A stretch of DNA of 64,000 nucleotides, from assembly GCA_027919835.1 (NCBI GenBank), contig JANVFP010000004.1:186001-250000 (forward strand), given 5' to 3'. Below, one piece after another: positions 36,000 to 45,704 of the stretch (positions within the stretch are counted from its first letter, which is position 1; each line of letters begins with the position of its first letter). Below the pieces are notes generated by a model. The model was not told the DNA's origin. It made no database searches and was given only the letters and a program-made list of their open reading frames with translations. This stretch comes from Lentinula raphanica (taxonomy: Eukaryota > Basidiomycota > Agaricomycetes > Agaricales > Omphalotaceae). The translations under genes were made by a program, and so were the position numbers.

Positions 36000-36275
36000 A
36001 CCTTTGCCCTCATCTTTGTCATCTTCTTCTTCGCCGTCGCCTTCTCCTTCTTCGCCGTCGTTGTCTTCTTCTTCGCCGCCGTCGTCTTCTTTTTCTTCGC
36101 CGCCGCCGTCGTCTTCTTCTTCGCCGCCGCCGCCGTCTTCTTCTTCTTCGCCGCCGTTGTTGTCTTCTTCTCTTCGCCGTCGTCTTCTTGTCGTCTTCTT
36201 GTCGTCTTCTTCTTTGTCTTCCTGGTCTTCCTCATCTTCCTCTTCTGTGCCTTCCTCCTCCATGTCACCCCACCT
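36000..36275. repeat. Pyrimidine-rich trinucleotide-type low-complexity region
   Basis: TTCTTCTTCGCCGCCGT-type words repeat over ~270 bp. Open frames exist in several phases because stop codons are rare in such sequence. The minus strand reads as Glu/Asp/Gly-rich. I do not call a gene here. Confidence 0.6.
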
Positions 36276-36584
36276 CTTTACCTTCCTTGTCTTCATCCTT
36301 TGCGCTGCGGCTGCGGTCATCACCCTTCTTATTCTCCACCACCTCGTTGTCTCATCGGCCCTTCCTCTTCCTCTACCTCCTCTGCTTCCTCCACCCCTGC
36401 TTTTGTCACCCCTGTGCTTTGTCACCTCCTTATGCCTTCACTGCTTGTGCTTTGCACATCCCTAGGTCTTTTGGTGTGTTTGTTGGCCTGCTTGACTCTT
36501 TCAACAAGGTTACTGACTCACTGCCTTCTTTAGTTCTTTTAACCTCATCAAAAACACAAATGGGAAGAGAACAAGGAGGCAAAC

Positions 36585-36800
36585 ACAAGCAGGAAGAGGA
36601 GGTGAACGCGAAAGGGAAGAGGAGACAAACGCGAGTGGGAAGAGGAAGAGGAGGCGAACGCGAGGGAAGAGGAGGCAAACACGAGGGAAGAGGAGGCGAA
36701 CGCGAGGGAAGAGGAAGAGGAGGTGAACGCGAGGGAAGAGGAGGAGGAGGTGAACGCGAGCGGGAAGAGGATGCAAACGGGAAGAGGAGGAGGAGGCAAA
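36585..36800. repeat. Purine-rich minisatellite, GGGAAGAGGAGGYRAACGCGA units
   Basis: Units of ~21 bp, with some 12-bp and 15-bp variants, are repeated about nine times. They give Arg/Gly/Glu-rich frames on the plus strand. No start, domain or splice context supports a protein. Confidence 0.6.
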
Positions 36801-37169
36801 CGCGAGGAGGACGTGTACCGGAAGAGGAGGGTCTCAGGGCACAAGCAAGGTTAGGGGCAACATTAGCATTGATTATAAGCTACCTGCTCTACTTACTCTG
36901 CCTACTGCATGTACTACTTAGAGTAGACTGTCGACTACCAAACTATTAAAGAAATCCTACTGCAACTCTATAATACTGCAAACCAAAATCAAATCAAATG
37001 CTGTGAAATACGAGTCATTTGTTTCTCAATCTGGTCCTGAGTAAGCTTACTTGCTTCCTTCTCATCAAAATTTTGGGATCTACGATTGGGTACTCGCGAA
37101 CCTTGTGGCTGAGTAAGAAAAGTAGTATCCAGCCAAAGGTAAGAAATCCTACACCAAGTCCTATGAGGA

Positions 37170-38809
37170 CTAGGCAAAGAAGCCGTGGCTAGATTGATAG
37201 ACTCTTGTTAAGCTAAGGTAATGAAAGAAGTCGGGGAAGCTCAACTTACAGTGGTCAATTGGAATCTGGAAAGGATCCCAAATCTTGGTACACACATTCA
37301 CGATCACCCAAGCGTAGACCCTAGTCTTTCTAGCAAAAGTGCGATGACACCAGTTGATGTCATTGAGAATGGAAGCAAAAGTCTCCTGTTGTCCTGTGGA
37401 CCAGGTAAAGCTTTGCCTCTCCAGTACCTGTCTTCCAGAGCTTCCATCATAACCTAGCCCCTGAAGTAGAACCCATGCTTCTTTCCAATTGCGATATATT
37501 TCGGTCAAAGAAGTCTGCTGTCCCTTTTGTTGATGGGAAAAGCCTCCCCTCGGCCTTGCAATACCAAGTTGAAAGCAGGCATCATCAACATCAAGGACAT
37601 GGGATAAACGTGGAACTCCAAAAGGAGACAAAGTAGGAAGCTGCGCTGAAGCCAAAACCACTGCAGAGGATAAAGGAGGTTGGACTACTGAGCTGATCAA
37701 GGAAGAGGGATCAAGTAAAGACCAGGGATCAATCACAGAAGGCGAGGACGCCTGGTCAGGCTGACCAGTGGTATTCAAGCCTGGATTCGCATGTAAGCTT
37801 CCTGTAGCAGACTCCGACTCTAAAAAATGGAGTGTGGCTGCAGGAGAATAGGTGTGATTGGTGACGTCCAGAATCGGAACCGAGGCTAAAGAGCACGAGA
37901 AGCCTATAGCATCCAAAGTGCAAGGGCGTTCCACTGAGGAGGAGTCTTCCCTGAAAGCACTAACGAGGATAACCACAAAAGAACTTTCGTAGGAATGCTC
38001 ATGGGACAGACGAAAGTCTACTTCTTCTAAGGTCATGCCAGGGAGGTTTGGGTAAGAAGATCCAGAGATAGCGCCAACCCCTATAGCTTCCTGGATGGTG
38101 CAGATGCGCCTGATACTCCGCAAGCTGTTTACTACACCATAGAGACTGGGAGGCTCAGCAGCTGTGTACAACACTGTACTAGCATCCGCAAGGGCAAGGC
38201 GAACTTCAGCAGGTAAGCCGATTGACAGCAAGAGCAAGACCGCAGCAGATACAGTCAGCTTCCTAACCAGCATATCCGGCTCATGAATAATACTTTGAGT
38301 CAATAGAGGGATGTGAAACAAGGGAGAACAAAAAGAAGGCAAGCTATGCTGATTTTGAGCAAGGGCCAAATATAGAGTAACGCATTCTAAGATATCATCA
38401 GAAACGAAAAGTTTGAGATAAAACACAAAATCTTACCAGCAAGTTGAAGAAGAGTAGATCGAACAGAAGATTCATTAAATCTATTAGAACTATCTGAAGC
38501 CATTTCGGCCAAAACTGCCTCGAGAAGCCTTTGTATCCCTGCATCACCCAAAGAGGCCTGAATGGTTTCAGTGAGGTTCGGGGCCATCGTCGTAGCCTGG
38601 CTTGGGAGATTCAAAGCTGAAGTAGCAGAATTGAAGGTCGCGAAGGTAGAGTCGACAGCGTTCGTCATGGTGGAATTCCAGAGATCAGCTATAAGTGGGT
38701 TTGAATTCACTGAGTTCGCAATAGCTGCAGAGGAGATGACTTCAGCCAGTTGGCTTTTGAAGCTGCTATCTTGATTAGACTGCGAGAAGTCGACCTGTTG
38801 CTGTTCCAT
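37170..38809 (-). CDS. Serine-rich protein of unknown function, transposon-borne
   Basis: Two exons, 38809-38437 and 38386-37170, joined across a 50-bp GT-AG intron, give 529 residues. The ATG at 38809 opens with MEQQQVDFSQSNQ, similar in style to the Q-rich N-terminus of the HECT gene. The first exon is Ser/Ala/Asn-rich and helical. Near residue 160 there is a hydrophobic run (VSAAVLLLLSIGL). The C-terminal ~120 residues are Trp- and aromatic-rich (YRNWKEAWVLLQGLGYDG), which suggests a folded domain I do not recognise. The long unbroken frame argues for a real gene. It lies between the unassigned stretch and the transposase, so it may be an accessory factor of the transposon; its role is unknown. 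Confidence 0.6.
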
Positions 38810-39128
38810 ACTTTAACTATTACTAGAAAAAATACCAAGATAAAAAGAAAGGATGGATGAGTCGTCACAGAAGCAACTCAGAAGGGGGAGGAAGAAAGAA
38901 AAAAAAATTGAGGCGTGTTTACACTTGAACCAACTTTAATACCTACCTACCTAATTTTTTCCCACATTCCATCAGCACAAGGCAAATGTTGGTGATATTA
39001 CACAGTTCTATTAATCAAGATCTATTAATCAAAGATATTAATAATGAAAAGGATGATTCTTCCGAAGGATATATAATAAAGACTGCAGGTTACATATTAT
39101 CTCCCATTTCAGGACTGAAATAACTGCT

Positions 39129-41162
39129 TTGACCACTGCATTCAGTATGAAACTACCTCTAATATCTTGGTCTTTTGCAAACTATTGCATTATTTTGCTA
39201 TGGTCATTGGCAACGTCTTGTCTCTGTTGGGCAAGTAATCCTGCTACACCAAACTCCATCTTCAGTGGCTCCGAAACTCTTTTAAATGAATTTCGAATTC
39301 ACTATCACCACTTTGGACTTATTCTCAATCAAATATCTCAAACTGAAACAGATCCTTTTCACCTGGAACTTCTGAACCAAGACTTACAACAATTCTACAG
39401 CATAGTACAACAGGTATTTGTTGATAAATTCTACAATATAGTATAGCCTTGACTAAGAAAACCAATCAGAATCCCAGTGCATTTTCTGATCCCTCGGAAT
39501 GGCAAACCTTACAGATAAATCTGCAGCATATGATTCTGGATGTACAAACCATCTACAATCATTCAGTTGAGCAGAGCCATAGAGGTCGACCACAGGTTAT
39601 GCAGTGGGAGCATAATGGTTCAGCTGGACGCCCTCACATTACAATTGACCCTGTCTTTTTAAGATGGGCCTATACTCATCGCACCACTAGTGGTATTGCT
39701 GACTTCTTGGGCGTAAGCACAAGAACAGTTAGAAGAGCTCTTCTTTACCATGGCATTGCTTCACCTGGATCAAATCCCTTTCCCAATACCAGAAACTTGG
39801 AATCATCTACCAGCACTGCCCCAGTGGATCCAGTTCTCCATCCAGATCTAGAAATTCCTGACAACCTTCCCCCTGATATTTATAACATGGCAAACTCCAT
39901 TCAATCTTCTTCCTCCTCGAGTTATTCATCCAATATGTCTGACCAAGATCTGGATGGCATGATACAGCACCTTCGCCTACACTATCCTAGGGCAGGTATC
40001 CGCATCCTGCGAGGTATGCTTCAAAGACTTGGTCATGTCTTGCCATATGAGCGCATAAGGCTATCATTGCTGAGGATAGATCCTGTCCATAGAGTCTTTG
40101 AGCCTATTAGGATTAGGCGTAGACACTACAGTGTGCCTGGACCAAACTCCCTGTGGCATCATGATGGACACCATCGTAAGACTATTATTATACTTCAAAG
40201 AGGTTGAAAAACTAAAATTCATATAACATTTCAAGGTCTTATCAGATGGGGTATTGTGATTCATGGATTTATAGATGGTTATTCCCGATTGATTACTGCA
40301 CTCCGTGCAAGTAATAATAATCGCCCTCAGACAGTTTTGTCTCTCTTTATATCTGCGGCTGCAAGATATGGAATACCATCCCGAATTCGTGGTGATCATG
40401 GCATAGAAAATGTATGGGTTGCTGCCTTTATGGAGCATGTACGTGGGGCTGGAAGAGGCTCCTATATATGGGGCAGGTAAGTGATTATTTTATTTTATTT
40501 TATTTTATTTTATTGTTGTAACATTTTATATTTCTAGATCTGTTCATAATGTCCGAATTGAAAGGCTATGGGTTGATGTATCCAACTACATCAGTCAGGA
40601 TTGGAACAACTTTTTTACCAGATTAGACAGCCACCATCTGGATACAAGCAATCAAAATCATATTTGGCTTTTACAACACCTTTTTCTGGAGGCTATCAAT
40701 AACTCTTTAGCTTTTTGGGCTGAGGGTTGGAATAGTCATAGAATCACCCAGGGCAGGGATAGTAATGGACCTAACAGAAGTCCAGAAGATATGTGGGGTT
40801 TTGACATGCTTGTGCATGGAATGCGGGGTGACTCTTTGGATCAACATAGGATGACTGATGAAGAACTGGAGGTCTTTGGAGTCGATTGGGATGGTTTACA
40901 AGACAACCTTCTTTTAGACTCATTGCGCAGCAACTATGCTCATGAAGAAGGCACCAGTACTTGGCTTGGAAGGCATGGCCCTCCTGAAAATCTTAATGAA
41001 GTACAGGTTGATCCACCCTCAGGACCATTGACCATGGAGGAAATTCAAGGCCTAGATATTTTGACTGGTCCAACTTCTAATGTTTTTGGAGAAGAGAATA
41101 TTGTGCAACTTTGGTGTACAGCTATTATTTACTGCCATAACCTATACCCAGAAATATTTTGA
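39129..41162 (+). CDS. Integrase-core DDE transposase (IS3EU-like)
   Basis: Exons about 39129-39413, from ~39447 to 40175, 40236-40476 and 40538-41162; the last two joins are phase-correct. A TATA-like ATATATAATAAAG lies near 39069. Two helix-turn-helix-type segments come first (GIADFLGVSTRTVRRAL and GIRILRGMLQRLGHVLPYER, like the IS3 HTH). The integrase catalytic core follows: SLWHHDGHH (first Asp), RGDHGIENV (second Asp) and RIERLWVDV (Glu). The pattern SLWHxDGxH...LIRW...GFIDGYSRLI is one I associate with eukaryotic integrase-type transposases of fungi and animals. It would cut and rejoin the element ends. The first intron (39414 to about 39446) does not keep frame with the obvious GT-AG borders, so the N-terminus is uncertain or damaged. 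Confidence 0.78.
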
Positions 41163-41337
41163 AGTAGATGTTGCCTGTTTTCTTTTTATGATTTGGTATA
41201 TTTTTTGTCAGTTGCAACAAATTATGAATTACTAGTTACAATTGCTACAACACAACTACCATCAGCTGTAACTAAGACAAACCCTCTGCATATGCACCAG
41301 AAGTGATAAATAATCTGATACAAATTACTTGATAGCT

Positions 41338-41536
41338 GGCCCAAATGGTTTACCAGATGTCCCAAATGGTTTACCAGAGGTCCCAAATGGTTTACCAGAG
41401 GTCCCAAATGATTTACTAGATGTCCCAAATGATTTACTAGATGTCCCAAATAGTTTACTAGGTGTCCCAAATGATTTACTAGGTGTCCCAAATGATTTAC
41501 TAGTTGTCCCAAATGATTTGCTAGCTGGCCCAAACT
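41338..41536. repeat. Right subterminal 21-bp repeats of the 17.6-kb transposon
   Basis: Nine tandem units of TCCCAAATGATTTACTAGATG (variants at the last six bases) are bordered by GGCCCAAA at each side. In reverse the units begin ATTTGGGA, the same word and similar spacing as the left subterminal repeats. This is not a CRISPR array: there are no unique spacers. Confidence 0.85.
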
Positions 41537-41796
41537 ACAAATATAATTAAGCAAGATGTAAAATATAGGTTCTTGAGCCTCAATCTTGCATTTACCAGGT
41601 TGCTACTTGAAACTGTCAAATAAAAATCTAAAAGCCACTTAAGTCTGCCTCAACTTTGATTAAAGCAAGAGTCAAAAGCCTAACTAGTAGATTCAGTCAA
41701 AGGTGATAAGTAAAACTTGTGTTTTTAAGCCGAAGTCAAACACTGAAGTGAGAAAATACAGTCAAAGTCAAATAAAGTCCGAAAAATAACTTCATA

Positions 41797-41928
41797 TTAA
41801 TCATTGAAACAGCCTCAGCTGAGAGCTCAGTATAGTAGATGCGACGGCTTGAAGCTTGGATCAATGTTAACATGGTTCCAACTTCCACGTTTGCACACTG
41901 AGTCAATGCGCTGTACTTACTACTTATA
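41797..41928 (+). promoter_or_regulatory. G3 upstream region, middle fragment
   Basis: ATTGAAACAGCCTCAGCTGA and following bases match the G2 and G4 upstream regions (near 21190 and 53320). The fragment is cut on the left by the 17.6-kb transposon and on the right by the fold-back element. Confidence 0.8.
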
Positions 41929-44900
41929 CAGCTGATACTGTAAAACTTTTGTAAAAAGTACCGATAAGTTATCGGGTACCTATTGCAAATAGTTGTGATA
42001 ACCCGGAGGGGGTCCCGGAAATGGCCCCGGGGGGTGGTCATGCCTGTCACCACCTGTCACATATGGCTTATATTTACTGTTTTGGGTAATTAATAATCAT
42101 CCAGATATTAAATAAGCAGTACATTTTCAAAAAAACTCGAAAATTCATAAAAATCCATAAAAAACCTAAAATGGCCTGATTAGGTCAGATCAGGATATGT
42201 AAGCAAATGACCTCATATGATCAGAAATGATGTAGGGCCAATGTAGGTACTAAAAATAGCCCAAAAAATCACGAAAAATGCAAAAAATATTTAGGGATGG
42301 TATAGAGCCTATTGCAGGCCCAGGCACATCAAAATTACCAAAAAAGGAAAAAATTGATCATGATCTCATCTTGTAGCAAAAAATCTGAAAAAAATCCTAA
42401 AAATAGTCCAAAAATTCAGGGGTGCCTTGTTGGCCCTGAAAATGCAAAATAAAAAAAAATATGCGACAAGTGTAAAAATTTTCATCACTCCAAATCATTC
42501 CAAATCCACTATACAGTCAGTATATATGATGTATATGCTATATTTAGCATCCTAGTATCTTTATTGGGCTAAAAATAGAACTTGATCTCATCTGATAGCA
42601 AAAAATCTAAAAAAAAATCATAAAAAATACTCAAAAAATTCAGGGGTGCCTCATTGGCCCTGAAAATGCAAAATAAAAAAAATTACACGACACAATTGAA
42701 AAACAACATCACTCCAAATCATACCAAATCCACTACACAGTCAGTATATATCATGTATATGCCATTTATAGCACCCCTAGTACCCTCAATCACTTATATC
42801 ACTCAAGAATCATACCAAACTGAATAATTTGGGGAGTAAATATATTATACATAATATTTTTAGTACACCTAGTACCCTTGATAACTTGGAACAATTTATA
42901 TTACTCAATATGTTCAGTACACTTAGCACATATCACACCTAACACACTAAAACTCATAACAGTACTGATATGTATTATACTTAATACAGTTGACAATAAA
43001 AAATACTGAAAACAGTGTTATCAGTCACTATACTTAACACACTTAACAGTCAAAAAGTCGGAACAATTGTTATACTATAACACACTCATAACAACGAGTT
43101 TTGGGTGCTTATGGGTGCTTATTTGGTGTTTTTGAGTCGAAATTCATTAATAGCACACTCAATAGTTTTTGTGTGGGCTCTATATTGTGTAAAGATGTTG
43201 TTTATATCATACTACACTTGATACAATTCGGAGAACTTAAGATTACAGCTTTTGGGAGTGGCTATATTGTGATCTTTTGTGAGATAACAGTGTTTTATGT
43301 GAATGTCAATGCATACACCCATGTTGTGAAGTCAAACTGCTACTGGGTCATGAGAAGAGTCATCCTACAACCTATTTTATGCTAATTCTATGTGATACAG
43401 CCAAGAGATCTGTAATGGGGGTCATTGAATATAACATCTATTGTTACATGTAAGTAAGTGTAGACATCTATAGTGTGCATGAAACATGTACATGTATATC
43501 ACAGAGTCCAATAGTCATAGTGAGTATCTGAACCATGTCCAGACATTTCCAGTAGACTGTAAGAGTGATTCCCTCATGAACCACCATCAGTATACTTGCA
43601 TTACATGGACATATGCATTGACATTTACATGAAACACTGTTATATTTCAAAAGATCACAATATAGCTAGCCCCACAGGATGAATTTTCGAGTTCTCTGAA
43701 TTGTATCTAGAAGAATATGATATAAACAACATCCTCACACAATATAGAGCCCACACAAAAACTATTGAGTGTGCTATTAATGAATTTCGACTCAAAAACA
43801 CCAAATAAGCACCCATAAGCACCCAAAACTCGTTGTTATGAGTGTGTTATAGTATAACAATTGTTCCAACTTTTTGACTGTTAAGTGTGTTAAGTATAGT
43901 GACTGATAACACTGTTTTCAGTATTTTTATTGTCAACTGTATTAAGTATAATACATATCAGTACTGTTATGAGTTTTAGTGTGTTAGGTGTGATATGTGC
44001 TAAGTGTACTGAACATATTGAGTAATATAAATTGTTCCAAGTTATCAAGGGTACTAGGTGTACTAAAAATATTATGTATAATATATTTACTCCCCAAATT
44101 ATTCAGTTTGGTATGATTCTTGAGTGATATAAGTGATTGAGGGTACTAGGGGTGCTATAAATGGCATATACATGATATATACTGACTGTGTAGTGGATTT
44201 GGTATGATTTGGAGTGATGTTGTTTTTCAATTGTGTCGTGTAATTTTTTTATTTTGCATTTTCAGGGCCAATGAGGTACCCCTGAATTTTTTGAGTATTT
44301 TTTATGATTTTTTTAGATTTTTTGCTATCAGATGAGATCAAGTTCTATTTTTAGCCCAATAAAGATACTAGGATGCTAAATATAGCATATACATCATATA
44401 TACTGACTGTATAGTGGATTTGGAATGATTTGGAGTGATGAAAATTTTTACACTTGTTGCGTATTTTTTTTTATTTTGCATTTTCAGGGCCAACAAGGCA
44501 CCCCTGAATTTTTGGACTATTTTTAGGATTTTTTTTCAGATTTTTTGCTACAAGATGAGATCATGATCAATTTTTTCCTTTTTTGGTAATTTTGATGTGC
44601 CTGGGCCTGCAATAGGCTCTATACCATCCCTAAATATTTTTTGCATTTTTAGTGATTTTTTGGGCTATTTTTAGTACCTACATTGGCCCTACATCATTTT
44701 TGATCATATGAGGTCATTTGCTTACATATCCTGATCTGACCTAATCAGGCCATTTTAGGTTTTTTATGGATTTTTATGAATTTTCGAGTTTTTTTGAAAA
44801 TGTACTGCTTATTTAATATCTGGATGATTATTAATTATCCAAAACAGTAAATATAAGCCATATGTGACAGGTGGTGACAGGCATGACCACCCCCGGGGCC

Positions 44901-44994
44901 ATTTCCGGGACCCCCTCCGGGTTATCACAACTATTTGCAATAGGTACCCAATAACTTATCAGTATTTTTTACAAAAGCTTTACTGTATCCTGTG
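41929..44994. mobile_element. 3.07-kb fold-back element, ~1.35-kb inverted arms
   Basis: It starts CAGCTGATACTGTAAAAC and ends GCTTTACTGTATCCTGTG. The arms (about 41935-43280 and 43650-44990) are inverse copies with few differences, around a ~370-bp loop. A 7-bp duplication ACTTATA flanks it (41922-41928 and 44995-45001), one base short of a perfect 8 bp. The paralogous G2 and G4 leaders read straight through this site (CTGTACTTATA). The arms contain repeated ACTGACTGTRTAGTGGATTTG motifs in both directions and no coding frame. It needs a transposase from elsewhere. A target duplication of 7-8 bp and CAG...CTG-type ends would fit hAT, but this is tentative. Confidence 0.85.
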
Positions 44995-45704
44995 ACTTAT
45001 ACTCATGGGTACTCGACGCTTTCTTCTCAGATTCTCAGACTTTTTTTCTGTCTGCCCCCATCAGTGATCTCATCCAAGTTCATCTCTTTGCTGGTCAAAG
45101 GTGAGCTACCGGTTCTCTGTAACTATAGACTATGCTGACCACCCTCGTTGGACATGTCCCGACAGACCTTTTGCGCTTTTTTCTCGACTTTCTCCACGTC
45201 TCGACTTTCTCCACGCTACCCTGAAAGAAAGCTTGACGATTCGTATCGGTGAGCTTAGTTCTTTTGTCGCTCTTGTGGGTTTGAATCTGACATACTACTT
45301 TGTGTTTTTGTGCTTCGCGGGTAGATTCCATCAGACTTTCACCGCACCATATTTCTACTTTCAAGTTCGTCCCTTTGCTGGTCAAAGGCAAGTTACGCTT
45401 TGGCCATCGGTGTACAAATCACTTACATAACGCCGACCCAAAAGAAAGCTTGACGATCCTTATCGGTGAGCTTATTCTCTTGTCCCTCTGGTGTATCGAG
45501 TCCGACTCTGACGTACATTTTTTCTCCTCAGATTCCGACAGACATTCACCACACGACACTTTACACGCTTTACCAATTTTGAACTTTCATTGGTGAGGCT
45601 TACCGTCCTCGATGAGCATTCTACCTTCTCTGACACGCCTTCCCACATCTCGTCATTCAAAAAGCTCGAGTTCAAACTATTCGGCTTTGCTCGACAACTT
45701 CAAC
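44995..45704 (+). promoter_or_regulatory. G3 leader, proximal part
   Basis: Same module order as G2: TTTGCTGGTCAAAG then GTGAGCT (near 45087), GAAAGCTTGACGATTC (near 45227), a second TTTGCTGGTCAAAG (near 45372) and a second GAAAGCTTGACGAT (near 45442). A short duplicated TCTCGACTTTCTCCACG at 45182-45215 is specific to this copy. It is probably a spliced non-coding leader; no transcript evidence is available. Confidence 0.55.

Larger units (their letters stand above)
30807..37169. other. Six-kilobase stretch of the transposon without a confident gene
   Basis: No frame here joins into a recognisable protein. The left part (30900-31760) is AT-rich flank of the dioxygenase gene. 31770-34500 is richer in GC, with purine-rich tracts (33220-33320, 33530-33590) and scattered short frames. 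A minus-strand patch near 33800-34300 has hydrophobic segments that could be a decayed membrane-protein gene, but no intact frame is present. 34543-35113 holds a nested palindromic element. 35130-36800 is dominated by low-complexity repeats. The composition shift suggests nested insertions or captured host DNA, but I cannot set their borders. Confidence 0.4.
24238..41796. mobile_element. 17.6-kb IS3EU-like DNA transposon with HECT, dioxygenase and integrase genes
   Basis: The ends are TATGAAG (24238-24244) and CTTCATA (41790-41796), and the inverted match continues in patches (TTCGGAC inside both ends). A perfect 6-bp duplication TTAATC flanks it (24232-24237 and 41797-41802). G2 and G4 preserve the uninterrupted target (CAATCTAT...ATCATTGAAAC). 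Tandem ATTTGGG-type repeats lie just inside both ends in opposite orientation. An integrase-core DDE transposase gene lies at the right. A 6-bp duplication and TAT ends agree with what I recall of the IS3EU group; assignment to that group is tentative. Cargo: HECT gene, TET/JBP-like gene, serine-rich gene, plus ~6 kb without a recognised gene. Confidence 0.82.

Noticed and set aside
35850..36949. Long frames on both strands
   Set aside because: They arise in low-complexity trinucleotide and purine-rich repeats where stop codons are rare; no domain, start context or splice support.
41338..41536. CRISPR-like array
   Set aside because: Units are contiguous 21-bp tandem copies without unique spacers, and they mirror repeats at the other end of the same transposon.
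24238..41796. KDZ transposon, because TET/JBP genes often accompany KDZ
   Set aside because: The transposase has an integrase-type core (HxDG, DHGxEN, IERLW) and IS3-like HTH segments, not a KDZ transposase; the 6-bp duplication also fits better.
45612..45704. In-frame N-terminal extension of G3 upstream of ATG 45705
   Set aside because: The extra 31 codons are leader sequence; G2 and G4 share the ATG at the MFF start followed by the signal peptide, and the extension is not conserved in frame.
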